64,000 nt of DNA from Isoetes taiwanensis (Eukaryota; Streptophyta; Lycopodiopsida; Isoetales; Isoetaceae), in NCBI GenBank assembly GCA_021234155.1, contig JAJEKV010000015.1:10812101-10876100 (forward strand). Direction: 5' to 3'. The notes below the pieces were generated by a model. That model had not been told where the DNA came from and did no database searches. It saw nothing but the letters and a program-made list of their open reading frames with translations. The translations under genes and the position numbers were made by a program. Shown in pieces: positions 1 to 12,444 of this stretch. The first letter of the stretch is position 1. Each line of letters starts with the position of its first letter.

Positions 1-1006
1 TAAAAAGTATTCAGGTGTATGTGTGCTTGTTCTAAAAGCTAAACTGGAAGAAATTTGACAATAATCCACATGATCACGTATTCAAAAAACATATAATCTA
101 AATTTATTGCATAAACACCATATGTATTGTTTCGAAAGTCTAAAATAGGTCAACTTGAAAGTTCCAAAGACAACCTACTCTTGCTCTATACAACAAAAAA
201 AAGTTACATGCACTTCTTATTTTCAAAAACATCACATCATATGATTGAGAACATCTTTCGCATTTACACGTGAAGCTATTTTCATATCATTCCATTCCAT
301 GAAATTATGACTTGTCTAAATATACTATTAAATACATAGTTTGCATATCTACAGTAGTACATACACATGCTCAGAAATAAAGCGAAGAAGTAGTGCCTCT
401 AGTTGTTACAAAAAACCATATGCTATGAAGGACGTTGTGATAACAAAAAATGTGTGGCTAACACAAACATTACATACCCTCTTTAGTACTCAAAATGGCG
501 GGTATGCACTTCCATTCCTAGTTCTTTCCGACTCTCCTATACGTTGCCACTCGCCCAACAACATTATAGACAAAGACATAAAACACGTTCAGACATTTCT
601 AGAACATCCAAGTACTTAATTACATACACAACTCGATCGAGCGAGACTTGTAGACGGGCTTCTAGATGAATGTAGGGGATCTACAAACTGATTATAAGAA
701 CATGGTAGGGGTCTACTTTAATTTAAATATTGAGTCGATATATATGATGGGGGTTTGACATAGAAATTTTGATTCCACACGGTTTGATTTAAGCCACTTT
801 ACCCACAGAAAACTAAGGGCAACCCTCCGTGCGCAGCACCTTGTTTCTATATGACGTAGAGACATATACAGTTCATGCGTGCTTAGTGGCTATGGCTAGG
901 GCTTTTCTTCTCTTCAAATTCGTTTTTACATAATACAATATGCTCCCTTATATATGCATTCCACTCTGGCCAGCAATATAAAGCTTGTATGAAACAATCG
1001 GGCTGG

Positions 1007-1117
1007 CTAAACTTAACCCAATCTTGCAAAAGCCTAGATTTAAGAATCAAGTGGCTTCGTTTCCTCCATTCTGACTAAACCTAACCCCATTTTGCAAAAG
1101 CTTAGATTTAAGAATCA
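1007..1117. repeat. 68-bp direct duplication
   Basis: Two imperfect copies of a 43-bp word starting CTAAACTTAACCC and ending TTTAAGAATCAA lie at 1007-1049 and 1075-1117, 68 bp apart. The rest of 1-1142 is AT-rich DNA in which I see no gene. Confidence 0.7.
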
Positions 1118-1142
1118 ATAGATCCTTTTGTTTCTGGTCTAA

Positions 1143-1765
1143 GGGTACCTTCGCACCCGCCGTTAAGTTAAGATAAATTTTAATTTTTAACACAAGCTTC
1201 GTTCGCACCACTAGTTAAGTTAGCATTGGGTTAAGAATTTTAGTTAAGTGTCACATAACTTTTTTTAATGAAAATGTTAACGAAAATTATGTTCGCACTA
1301 TGTTCCCACCTTTAAGTTATGACAAATTTATTTTTTAAGTAAAAGTTTCGTTCGCACTGCTAGTTAAGTTAGCATTGGGTTAAGAATTTCAGTTAAGTGT
1401 CAGTTAAATTTTTTAAATAAAAATGTTAACAAAATGTTGGGTTAAGTTAGTAAAATTAACACAAAATTAACCCAATCCAAAAAATACACTAAAAGTAAAA
1501 GGTCACTTTAAGGTCAGTTAAGGCCATTTTAATGATAACTTAAGGTAACTTAACGAGGCATGTATGAACGTGTTGTCTTTATGTTAATTTAAAGGATAAC
1601 TTAAATTGGGCATGTGTGAATGCATTTCATGGAACTGTCGTTAGGTTAATTTTAACGGGAATCCTTAACTAAGTTTGGTTTGAAGGCAGGATCCAATTAA
1701 CACTAACTTAACTTAAAGGTCAAAATTAATTTAACCTTAACCTAACCGCGGGTGCGAAGGCACCC
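1143..1765. mobile_element. Tourist/PIF-Harbinger-type MITE with TAA target duplication
   Basis: The ends are inverted copies. The left begins GGGTACCTTCGCACCCGCC, and the reverse complement of the right end begins GGGTGCCTTCGCACCCGCG; both continue GTTA(A/G)GTTAAG. A direct TAA flanks both sides (1140-1142 and 1766-1768). A GGG...CCC terminus with a 3-bp TAA or TTA duplication is the hallmark of PIF/Harbinger elements and Tourist MITEs. The 623-bp body has no usable reading frame and is rich in GTTAA words. An internal block of about 85 bp, with GTTCGCAC and TAGTTAAGTTAGCATTGGG, occurs twice (near 1200-1283 and 1350-1432). It is therefore a non-autonomous element that needs a transposase from elsewhere. 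Confidence 0.82.
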
Positions 1766-1768
1766 TAA

Positions 1769-3220
1769 CTAGGATAGTTTTGGTTACTATGCAACAAAAC
1801 AAACGGAGCAGTATCTCGTCAAATCAGTCTATCTATGCCATGAAGTGCCTGTAATTTTTCCAAAAGGTCAAAAGATCCTTCCAAATCGTCTTGTTGCATA
1901 AACTTTAATTCTTCCAAGTCGTCTTTGCTTAATTAGATTCTTATATTCCATTTTTCCAATTGGATTCTTCTATTATGTTTGCCCAGAATTCTTTTCTTAT
2001 CTCTGCCGTCCTCTTTTTGTAGCCGATTTTTGTTTTAAAACCATGACATGCTCTTACTTTGCTTGGCCAGATGCTATTTTGCCAGATCCGACCAACTTCA
2101 TGGGCAATCCGACCTCTGATTCTAGTCCGACCCTTCTAGGGGGACAACCCGGCTGCAAAATGGCCCGGCCTATTTCCAGAGAGAAATGTCTCTGCCTATT
2201 TCTAGCTTCATTTATTTTTTGCTAGGGTTTTCCCTTTTAAGCATCAAAATTTTAGCGGTATAAGCCCAAACGGATTTCCTCCAAAATTTATTTGCTCAAG
2301 ATTTTTTGCTTATCTAGAAGTTTTAGATGCTCATACATAGCAGTTTCTGCTAATCTTGGCATCAATTTGATGCCAGTGATCGATTTGCTATGCCAATGGC
2401 ATCGGTTGATGTCTTGGGTCTATATGCTATGCCAGTGAAGCAGAGTACTATGTTGACGCCTATTACAAGAACATTTTCCTTCAAATTACAGACATTTGAA
2501 GTAATTTGTAAAGGAAAGCATTCATTGCAATCTTAATCATTATATAACGTGTCATTCAAATATTTTAAACGAGGTGCTCCCCAGACAACCACGATCGTTG
2601 GATCCCTCCATCCTACGTCCCCCGTCATATGTTAGGGCCTCTGGATGCCTCTCATTTCGATTATGGTGATTTATGGTTGGGGTTGCCTATGATTTTGATA
2701 TATGGAATACATGTTCGCCTAAGGTTTTGGAATATGACATAGAAGAAATCATCTCTATATGGGTTCACCTAAGGTTTTAAAATATGAAATATGGAGACTT
2801 CAACCTCTACCAAAATAATCCAATATCTTAATAAGAATATTTTAACCAATACAACCAGCTAGCTAACTCGCTTATTTTTCTACTGTTTCTTTTTCTTTTT
2901 CTTTTTAATAACCTATTCAATTGTGTTAGGGCATGGTCTACGGACTCAAGAAAAGTGAGTTATGTATCCATATCAAAGTCCCCCGGGAACCCCCTTGTGA
3001 TTGTGCTACATATGTTCTTTCTTTAATTTTTCTCTTCACACGCATCATAAAATTGCCCTTCATTAATTGCAAAAATTTTAAAACGGTCGATATTGGCTAC
3101 AAACTACCTCATGTGTTAGTGAGCCACCTCTTGTATTGACAGCACATGAGGTGACATACATTAATTTTTGCCATTAATGTTCCCCGTAAATGCGAATTTC
3201 ATAAGCATCATTAGTAGTAA
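1769..3220. other. Non-coding AT-rich stretch
   Basis: No gene, RNA or repeat that I can support. The open frames here are short and resemble no family known to me. Confidence 0.5.
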
Positions 3221-3226
3221 TAATAA

Positions 3227-3254
3227 CTAGAAACGTGTGCCCGGCGATGCCGGC
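3227..3254 (-). mobile_element. Helitron 3' terminus (minus orientation, copy 1)
   Basis: Read on the minus strand, a GC-rich hairpin (GCCGGCATCGCCGGGC) is followed by about 8 bases and then CTAG, with T as the next base. Helitron 3' ends have a short hairpin roughly 10 bp before a CTRR end and insert between A and T. The stem has lost one pair relative to the neighbouring copy at 3314. The element body would lie at higher coordinates; I could not place its TC start. Confidence 0.6.
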
Positions 3255-3313
3255 CATTAATCCTGGACGTGTGGAATGGGTAGACATTATAGAGTAAAGA
3301 GTTATAAATGTAA

Positions 3314-3342
3314 CTAGAAACGTGTGCCCGGCGATGCCGGGC
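3314..3342 (-). mobile_element. Helitron 3' terminus (minus orientation, copy 2)
   Basis: On the minus strand, the perfect hairpin GCCCGGC-ATC-GCCGGGC precedes ACACGTTT and the terminal CTAG, followed by T. It is the same class of end as those at 36,996, 50,772, 50,905 and 51,528. Confidence 0.68.
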
Positions 3343-3764
3343 ATTACTCGTGGACGTGTGGAATGGATAGACATAATAGGATATGTAGGTGGAATAGAAT
3401 AGGTGGAATAAAAGATGGTAAATGTACATGGATGTAATGGAGTGACAGGTGTGAAGGGTTTACGAATATCGGGTGGACAGAAATGCATAATGTGGAATAG
3501 AATGGGTAGACATAATGGAATGCATAAAGTTTAGGATGCCTGTGATAGTTTAGGATTTTTTGAAGATTATGTGGTCAACACAATTGCAATTGGATGTTGT
3601 CTGTATGTTTGAGTGGAAGACGTGTGTGGGTAGTGTAGTGTAGTTTGTGGGGGCGTGTTTTGTGTGTGACTTAATAATATCTATCTAGGGTAATGGTAAT
3701 GTGTAAACTCAACATTTTGGAGTTGCTTCTGTCTTTGGAAGTTGCAGATTTTCTTCATGCGATT

Positions 3765-6700
3765 TGATGAATGAGAATGAGAATGATGTTTTATCGTCCA
3801 CTGAGGCCAATCGGCCTATGGGACCCACAAGGAGCGCAGCAAACTTATTACTGTCCGGGTTAAAAAACCCCCGCCCCGAAGGGTTTTCGAGGGAAAAACC
3901 GTGGCAGTAATAAGAATGTTGTTAAACTGTACAAGTATACATCAATGTATATATACATGTCAAGTGTGTGCCCGAGGACATAGCTGATCTCGCATGTCCA
4001 TAACCTCCTGAAGGTATGATCCCAGCACCCGTACGGATGCTGTGCTCAATGTCACATGTAATGGTTGGCCAGGCCTGACCAACTCAGCATAGCGCGTCCG
4101 AATTTGATCATATGCTGGGCAACTTTGAAGGATATGAGATTCATCCTCAATGACTCCCATTTGGCAGCATTGACAAAGCCTGTCCTGGCGTGGCTCACCA
4201 ATCCATCTGCCCGTCTCAATTCGAAGATGATGTGCCCAATGCGGCGAATGGAGGCAATGAGTCTGCGCCTTTTCATGGGCAAGTGGGTACGCAGGTAGCA
4301 TTGCGGGCCTCGTTCCAATGTGGGATTTATGTGGCGTTGATAGTGTGTTGTCTTGACATGTTCAAGGGCATTGGCATCCCAAAGCTTGCTGAGGAAGCAA
4401 GCGTCAAGATATTGCCTCAAGCTATGGCGATCTACCTCTGTTTGCATATGTATGCACTGTGTTCTCGCACATTCCATCTAGCCAACCATTGAGCTATCTT
4501 TTCCCCTCCAGCAGGGCCTTGAGGCGTTCGCGGCCCCATTGCCATGATATAAGCTAGTTTAGGGAGGCGAGCATCGCCCATATTGACCACCTTCCGAAAA
4601 TAGACAATATGGCGATCAAGGGCGCCCTCCGAAGAGGCAAGAATCCTGTCTCCCGCAGTAGAATTTGATATGGGACTGTGGACTTCACCCCTAGTGCTCG
4701 TATTTAAGAAGGCTTTTCGGACCTGCTCCAAGTCATTCCAAGTAGCAAGTGATACTCATTGGGCCCCATACTTCCACCCCATATAAAAGGACGGGCTCTA
4801 CTAAGACCTTGAAGCAGGTGTGGCCTGATGGGCCCAATCATACAACTCGGCTCTATGACTATTGTTTTGCATTGCATATAGTGCCTTCCGGCCTGCTTGT
4901 CCACTCGAGTCGTATGGATGTGTCCCGGTGCATAGTAGAAGGAAACTCCACTCCCAAATACTTGTATGTGGATGCAACTTCCACATTCTCGCCTTGGTTG
5001 GCGAAGGAGGGGATCCTCGGTACCGACGTGAAGATGATATGAAAACCACCTTAGTCTTGGCGGGTTGACGCCAAGATATCGGCCGCTTGGCGAGAATGTG
5101 TCCGGGGCATCGAGATGTCGTTGCATGTCTGCTGGTGTATAAGCTAGGAGGTCCACATCATCGCGCATATATTAACCGCCCGATGATTCGATAGAGAAGG
5201 TGAGCTCCATCGCCCCCATTATCAGCAAGCCAGCTCTCCAATTGATCAATGTAAAGCCCAAACAATGTTGGGGAGAGAGGGCATCCCTGACGAACCCCGA
5301 TACTACTATCAAATGGTTGGCTTGTGTCCGCTGCAACCGACCCGAGCATCTTTCATATAGCTCGTACCTCGCATTCTCGCAAATCTACGGGAACCCCGGT
5401 ATTGCTTGGTCTTGCCCATAGTTTTTCCCCGAGGCACGATTGTCAAACGCCCGCGCCAAAATCCACAAAGCAACAATATAGATCCCGGGGCGGTTCTGCC
5501 GTCTTCAATCGAAGTTCGCGAAGCGTGAAGATGTGGTCAATGGTTGAGTGCCGGGTCAAATCGCCACGGGTGAGGGCCCGCACCTCTCGCCGCCCTCGCC
5601 CATCCGTCAAGCGCCGCTTTCGAGAATCCCAAAGAAGCGTTTTGCAAACACCGAACTGACCATGATTGTTCGGTAATTGGCGGGCCAGTGTGGGTCACCT
5701 GCCTTATAGATGGGGACAACTCGCTAGTGGTCCACCGCGGCCGGGAAGCCTTCTGTAATGCCTTGTTGAACAAGGCGGTCAAGACTGGTATTATGGGCGG
5801 CCCCGCCCACTTAAGCAATTACGCCCGCATACCATCCAAGTCCGGGGCTTTCCCATTGGCAAGGCGTTGTAAGCCTTGTTCCACGTCCGAATGCGTGATT
5901 TCAAAGACCGGGCCTTCTTGCAAGGGTAATCTTTGCATGTGCACCCCGAGGGTCGATAGCTGTTGCAAGTATTGCCTCCACCGCCGGGAGTGATATTCCG
6001 TGTGGGCATGATCTTGGCTTTCTAAGAACCCTTCGCCGGAAGGTCCTGGGGGACGCGTTCGGGGAGGTAAAACATTTCCCTTTGATGTTGCAATGTACGG
6101 CTTTCTTAGCTTTAAGGAAGATGCGGCATCGTCGACCGCATGTGCATGTGAAAGCGAGTGGTCCGTGACTTGGCGGAGCCGGCGTTTGTGTTCCTTGCAC
6201 TCTGCATCAAACCATTGATTCATTGGGAAGGTTGTGTTCTTGGAGGTGCGTCGGCGGGCGGCTTATCCCAAAAGCACCTCTGCGCCTTGAGTCCTAAGCA
6301 CATCGGTCGGCCGGTGTCTGCATTTGCTCTAGTGTAGGATATTGCAAAATTTCTGCGGGTCATCTATAAGCATCCGGGCATAAGCCCCCGCATGTTCATA
6401 ATCCAATCGCAGGTGAGGCATGTGAGGAGTTGTTGCACAGGGGTTCGCGACAACCCGCCAAGCCAACTTCAAGTAAAGTGGTAAGTGGTCTGAGTCGATC
6501 TCTTCATCCCGATTAGTTGTTCCCACCTGAAAGTGCTTGATGACATGCATATCCTGCTCAGGCACCAACACATAGTCCACCACACTAGATCCGCCCCCTG
6601 GTTTTCCTGCCTACAAGTGCTCTTGCGGGTGGAAGGCCACTGTGCCAGTCCATTGCAGATTACCAGGTCAAAGATACTGCAGAGCAAAAGCAACTGTCGA

Positions 6701-6830
6701 CCATAGCGCGTGACCTGATTGTCATCTGATGTCCGTGGCCAAGCTCCTTCTGCAGGATGCAACTGCAATATATCATCAGTCAAGGGATCAAATCTCATGG
6801 GTTGTTCTACCCCAGTGCGCGACATGGTTG
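3765..6830 (-). mobile_element. LINE A, 5'-truncated non-LTR retrotransposon
   Basis: A minus-strand LINE running from the C-terminal half of its endonuclease (about 6825) through reverse transcriptase to a cysteine/histidine C-terminal domain (about 3960). It ends in a 3' UTR with a GGCC-GGCC hairpin and a short CATTCT-like repeat tail near 3765-3790. The endonuclease N-terminus and the rest of the 5' part are absent, as expected from abortive reverse transcription. Relatives lie at 13.9 kb and 33.5-37.9 kb. The simple-repeat tail, rather than poly(A), recalls RTE-like or other non-L1 clades, but the clade is unresolved. Confidence 0.85.
3960..6825 (-). pseudogene. LINE A ORF2 pseudogene (endonuclease, reverse transcriptase, Cys/His tail)
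   Basis: Pieces in several frames read in order on the minus strand. At 6825-6330 is the end of an apurinic-type endonuclease, with LLLLCSIFDLVICNG, VDYVLVPEQ and the SDHLPL motif that carries the catalytic Asp-His. At 6223-5819 is a linker with WFDAECKEHKRR, then NGKAPDLDGM at the start of the reverse transcriptase. At 5349-5158 is GVRQGCPLSPTLFGLYIDQL, and at 5168-5090 is a damaged active site, where DDVDLLAYT stands for the usual ADDVVLLA. At 4301-3960 is the tail with RLCQCCQ, ESHILQSC and IETGRWIG. Frameshifts separate the pieces, so the gene is dead. Open plus-strand frames through this stretch are shadows. Confidence 0.85.
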
Positions 6831-6834
6831 ATAC

Positions 6835-9800
6835 AAATTTTTGTCTTTCAATCCATGAGTTGCATGTTACATCCTCTCAATTCTTCAAAATTTATGATAT
6901 ATGGGTCCCCAAACTCCTCTAACCTCCTAAACACACAGACCTTACATTCATGGACCCTAAACCAATGCCAGCTATTAGTGCTCGTGCCTTGGTTTAAAAA
7001 ATAATCTCATATAACCGTTCATTATAGGGATACAACTTTCAAGAGTTTATAAAAAAAAGATTCATAGATATTTCGGTGGTCTAATGAGTGCACATGTTAA
7101 GGTTGAGAATAGTAATTAAATATGTAAATGCTTTGTATCCCAAAAATGTCACATACAGAAAACATAAGTGCCAGAAAAATATTACATGATCATTCAACAT
7201 AAAAAGGCTTAAGAAATAAAAGCACATTTGGGAGAGTTGAAGGCGTAAGAAAGACAGCTGTCTTGAATTTTGAGAGACACAATAGTATTGCATCTAAGAC
7301 ATTGCGATTTTATCAAAGATGCAACAAAGACATCACATTTGCCACATGGTACAACAAACTAACCGCGATAAGTGTCCCAATTTGCTTGCTTGTTTCTGTA
7401 CATGCACATGCAGAATTATAAATTCAACAATTATAAAAATGTAGTGTAAATATTAGTAAAGTATATGGAAATACTGGAAATCTTTAGCATTAACCTATTG
7501 GGAATTGAGCTAAGAACTTTATCTTGAATAACTCAAAGAGTATGGGAAACAAATAGAAGCCTCAAAAATGTTAAACTCCTAAACATTAAGTTTAGTTGTA
7601 ATCTCAAATTGCACCTTTTGTTAAATGCATTAAAAACATCCATTGATAACTATCAACATTTGTGATTCCCAACACAGGAACAATACTATCAACATCTGTG
7701 GTTCCCAATGCAGGAACAGTGCTGGAAAAGTCTAACCTTGAAAAGTGAATGCAGTGCTAATACTATAACCATGTCATGGGATAGGCTAAATTTGGCCAGA
7801 GCTACTACGTTGAAACATAAAAGCCATTTATGAAAGATTACCTATATCCAGAACGTCCATGCCATCCAATGCTTCCAGTTTTTTATTGCAACAGCCATAG
7901 AAGAAGAGCCAACACAGAGATACATGGAGCCGACTCGCTCCCCCTGGTTTGAGACCTCACCCAAACCTTGGTTTCTATGAATATGAAATAGAAACATGTT
8001 TAAAAGAGAACTTTGGAAACATAAACGGGAGAATGGATTTGTAAACTTAACAGGTTGGAATCATCATTGATATACCTAGGTCAAGGTAGTGCAAATCATC
8101 GAAGTGCTGGCGATTGTCCGTGAAACCACCAAACACAAAAGATATTTGTCAAGACCATTCCAGAATTCATCATTATCAACTATCAAAAGAGCCAGATGAC
8201 ATTCTGGATGTTTCACAAGTACCTGCATGAACACCAAATGCGGATAATTTTTAACTGCAATAAGAAGAGGCAACATAAACTGCATGGTCCATTAAATGTG
8301 AGATTGAAGATTGCTTACAACTCTTCTATTAGAGTAAGGGAGGGTACACATTTACCTTTTCAACAACTATTTCTGCACTAATACTTACTGCCAAATTCAA
8401 CAACTATTTCTGCACTAATACTTACTAACACAACTCGCATTAGAACGTCTTCCGACTTGCAATTTTGAGCCTGAAGAGATGAGCAGATATAAGTAGCTAC
8501 TAAGATTCATAAGACGCAATTATTTAAGTGCTTCAATCTACTTATTCAAGGGGCCATAAAAATCAAAACAAAAGAAAACACAAAGGGTTGAAATAAAGAA
8601 AGTAAACTATGACCTTTTAGTCAATGTCGAACTTCTTATGCATGTTCGCAAAGCATTCGGACTATCTTCTGCAGATCTTCCAGCAATGTCTAGGTATATC
8701 TTGAACGTGGTGGTGCTGCCTTTACTGCAGGTAGCTGAGAAGGAATATCATGGATGGATGGATGTGAATGACTTTTTTTTCTCTTTTAAGAATTTTAGCA
8801 TTTGTTTTGGGGAGCGTAGCTATGGCGCTGCAACAGCAGCTCCGGTTGCCTGTAACGGTCCTGGCTGCTTGATGGGCCAGTATACGTACTCATGTACGTA
8901 TATACATGTTTGACATGCATGCAAAATAGAACATGCATGCAGAATTAAAAATAAGCAAAAGCTTTATAAATTAGAGAGGTAAATTGAGAAAGGAATTTAG
9001 AAGCTTTTTGGAGACGTGGAGTTGAGGGCTTTTGGTGGTACGTGAGTAATTTTCGCAAGAGAGGAGCTCCAGAAGGAATTCGAGTTGCAAAGGAGCCGGA
9101 GGAGGCTATCTGGAGGCAAGAGCTTGCATAGACGCATCAAATCGTTCTTCCTTATCAGGTGGGGTTTTATGCTGATTTTATGGATCATATGGTTGTTGTT
9201 AAGAGGAAAGGTGTTCATGCTTTGGGATAAAGGATTGGGTGCTTATAAACTGTTGTGAACACCGGATTCAGAGATAGCTTGTTTAGGCCTTGTTAATAAG
9301 ATGGTACATGATCTTATGAAGGAGCTGCATTAATGCATATGGGTCATCTGTAAGCAACTCAGAAGGCACCGAAATTGCTTCTTAGCAATCAGATCTGAGA
9401 GGGCGGAGGCAAATTTGAAGGAATTAAGTCTTTTAGAAGGAGTTTAAAAACCGGTTCAGCTTTGAGGCAGCAACAATCCAACTCCGAGACTCTGGAAAAT
9501 GGGCTGCAATAGCATCCAAAGGGGCCGAAATTGAAGTTACAGGGCTGGTTGGTATGAATCAAGGGTCGATATGGCTGTTCTGCAGTGTTTGAAGAGATCC
9601 TCCAGCGACCCAACTGCCCCAAAATGCATCAAAACCAGCTGAATCGGGTTGATTTGGGTTGAGAGAAGACCGATTTGGGTTGTGGGTTGTAAGTAAGTAG
9701 AGAATCGATGGTAAAATCAGAGCCAAAGGGCCCGAAATAGGTCTCTTTGGGTCTAATTTGTTGTTATATTTGGAATTGCCAATTTGTTGCTTTGGATTCA

Positions 9801-10569
9801 TTGTTGGCACATTAAAAACTATAAAGCTATGTAATCATAGAAGGAATTGGGTGATGTTTTGGCTTAAGAGAAGACTTAGCCATGGAGGAAAGTGGAGCCT
9901 GAAGAGCTAAACTGGAATAATCACGGCAAATAGTGATACAGTTAATAAGCATTTGTATTCTATGAACGGTTGAAATTAATTAATTAATATCATGAAACTT
10001 AACTCTAATAAAAGTAAAGGAATCTAGAGCAATGGTATAGGCTTGTTTCTGAAGATGGGGCATAGCCTGGGATCAGTGGACAAGGCTTACCGACAGTTGT
10101 GGTCAAAAGACGTTGTGGATTTTAAGGTTGTAAGCACAGAAGTACAAGACTCCACATTACTTGTCTCGATAAATTAGTTAGCTATGAAAGTGGAACTTTA
10201 ATATTAAAAATCTTGAAATCATATCTAAGGAAGCTTAAGTAAATAATATGGTGAAGTGAGTACTGCATCGACCTTACAGGGGTAATTTGAGCACGCTACA
10301 TCAACATTTGAGTTGTCATTATGGTTTTCATCATCGATCTAGCTACTTCGGCATGATTAGGTTGCATGGGCAACCTCGACGAGGGCTAAGAGTATGATCT
10401 AGGCACATTATAGTAAATTCTCTAATGAACACACGTCATGGTCTTTGAATTGTTCCACTGTCGTTCTTGATATTATGTATGTACTTGGAACCTCCGGGGT
10501 CGGACTTCCAGGTTCGGTGGCCTGGGTTGTTCTGACATGACTTGTTCTATGTTCTTTGTATTTGTGCTC
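6835..10569. other. Non-coding stretch, no recognisable gene
   Basis: Contains only short open frames that resemble nothing I can name. A few G-rich and repeated words near 8370-8430 (CAACTATTTCTGCACTAATA twice) indicate a 42-bp local duplication. No RNA gene or transposon end is seen. Confidence 0.4.
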
Positions 10570-11321
10570 TGTGACACCGGGCGTTAGTTCTCCTGGCCGG
10601 GATTGCTACGTCAGTCAACTCTTGTGAACTCCCATGGTAAGAGGTCCTCCAGTGCCAGACGTGGGCTAAGAGGGTATGCGCATACGAGGTTCACCCCACC
10701 ACCTCGCTACAGGGCTTGGAATGTAAGCTGGCTGAGCGTTATCCTGCTAACGGGGCCTGTATGTAGGCTGGCTGAGCTACCCATTGTCCCGGAGTTTGTT
10801 TATGATGGTTTGGGTACTTTGGTTATGTTCTTTGCTATTGATGTTATGTTGTTTTATTTGTTGTCATTGTCTAGCATTGCACCATAGGTTCTTGTGTCTT
10901 TGAGTTGTTCATGTTTGTTATTCAAGACTTTCAAGATGTTGTATGCATGCAGAGGCAGCCATGGGATCCCCACTTAGTCACGAGGACTAACCCCTTTGAG
11001 TGCATGCAGTGATTGAGCAAGGCGGTGCTCGGGCCAGTGGCAGTGGTACTGTTCAGGATCGTGGCTGAGTTGGAGTTTTTCTAGAAGCTGAATCTTAGCT
11101 TTGGTTTTGAATAAATCTATATGGGTGTATTTCTTTTGAGCTATATTACAATGGTTGGATATTAGTTATATACATAAGGAGAATCATTTTCAATTATCTA
11201 TTGGAAGATTAAATTCTTCACCAACATAGTTGGTTTAAGTTTTCATATCAACCTAGATCTAACCTCAAGTATAGACAAGATCCCGAGTTGCCAAGAGGGT
11301 CAACTCGGCAGGCTCGTCACA
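10570..11321. mobile_element. Putative solo LTR (about 750 bp)
   Basis: The segment is bounded by the inverted hexamers TGTGAC and GTCACA, the TG...CA terminal form of an LTR. It is more GC-rich and richer in CCGGG/GGCTGGCTGAGC words than its surroundings, as plant Gypsy LTRs can be. No adjacent primer-binding site or pol sequence is visible, hence solo. The flanking pentamers (TGCTC and TTGCC) do not match, so the boundaries are uncertain. Confidence 0.35.
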
Positions 11322-12440
11322 TTGCCCTTCTATGCCACGCCCATTCCTTTCCTTGACAACTTTTCCAGACCACCCATCTCCCTTATTAGCTCAAATGGCT
11401 TTGGAATCTTCCGATGCTTGCTCCCAAGTAATTTCAAACGTTAACCACGACGGTATTCCTAAGATTGAACCCAAGCCGTTCCAATCCAAAGTTAAGGATC
11501 CAAAGTTGGACATTTAGAGAATCAACCTTTCTATCATCTACCTACATGTCGCATGTTAGAGTTTGATGACCCATCACGATTTGATGGCCATAGAAACAGC
11601 AAAACGAATTCGTCAACCACTCTCGGGAAATTTTTCCTCATAAGAAGAAATAGTCTGGAAAGTAATAGAGAGTGAGATATAACAGGAACTGGCAACCACA
11701 AAGAGCAAACAGGTTTGACTGTGCAATATGACCAACCAATTTCTTCTAAATCTGACATGTTTGCTCCTGTCTGTGCAATTTCATGCACCATAGAATCCAT
11801 AAAGATATGCTATATCATAAAGGAGGCTTCCGATTCAATTGCCTGCATGTTCAGTACTACGATGCATGCTTCTATTGTGCCCATGATGACAGCCTATTAG
11901 TTAGGGCTTTGCTCGTCATTCAACGTGCTTTGCTTGCAGCTTCAATCTGTTAAAGAAAAATGGCAAGAGGGAAATGAAAACCCAGAAACAAATTTCCAAA
12001 TCAAAAAATATGAGCTTTATTTTAAAGTAAGAACTGATGAGAACCAACAATATACACTGACAACAAAGGTACTATTCTACTTGTATACAATATTCATATG
12101 TAGAGCCAGCTAAATTTCTACATATTCAAATCCAATTGCATCATCTCAGTCTCTTGTATCCCTAAAGATTTAGCTTTAGAGGCTGATAGTTCAAACCAAA
12201 TTCTTGGTATAATGTCACAAAACACAAGCAAAGTGAAATCTTGTTGAAAGAATCATATTTTAAAACGATAGCACTTGTGCCTTCGTGCATTTACGATTGC
12301 ATATCCAAACACAAATGGCCAGAAATAATCAAATTCCAGAGCTATTGGCACATCTATATTTGCAACATTGGTAAGGGCAGCAGTGATTACTGTTTGTAAT
12401 AAATGCATAACAACTATGAAATTAATCCTCAAGTTCCAAA
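11322..12440. other. Unassigned stretch downstream of the SGR2 fragment
   Basis: Non-coding as far as I can tell. If the SGR2-like gene at 12.4-13.2 kb were complete, its remaining exons, including the lipase GHSLGS box and the DDHD domain, should lie here or at lower coordinates. I do not find them. Confidence 0.4.
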
Positions 12441-12444
12441 CTAC

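Larger units (their letters stand above)
3225..3397. repeat. 86/87-bp tandem duplication containing Helitron 3' ends
   Basis: Two copies about 87 bp apart each read AACTAGAAACGTGTGCCCGG, then GATGCCGG, a short spacer and GGACGTGTGGAATGG(G/A)TAGACAT. Each carries one reversed Helitron terminus. Confidence 0.8.

Noticed and set aside
3174-3488. Minus-strand frames with a repeated RHRRAHVSS segment
   Set aside because: They merely translate the tandem duplication that holds the Helitron ends.
4065-5659. Plus-strand open frames at 4.0-5.7 kb
   Set aside because: Antisense shadows of the LINE A reverse transcriptase.
8638-8913. Plus-strand frame of 91 codons
   Set aside because: No recognisable domain; surrounding sequence is non-coding in character.
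11534-11800. Minus-strand frame with MVHEIAQTGAN, faintly like the MVHGIGQ lipase block expected downstream in SGR2
   Set aside because: Position and strand would fit, but the rest of the frame (CSLWLPVPVISHS...) shows no further similarity; too weak to call an exon.
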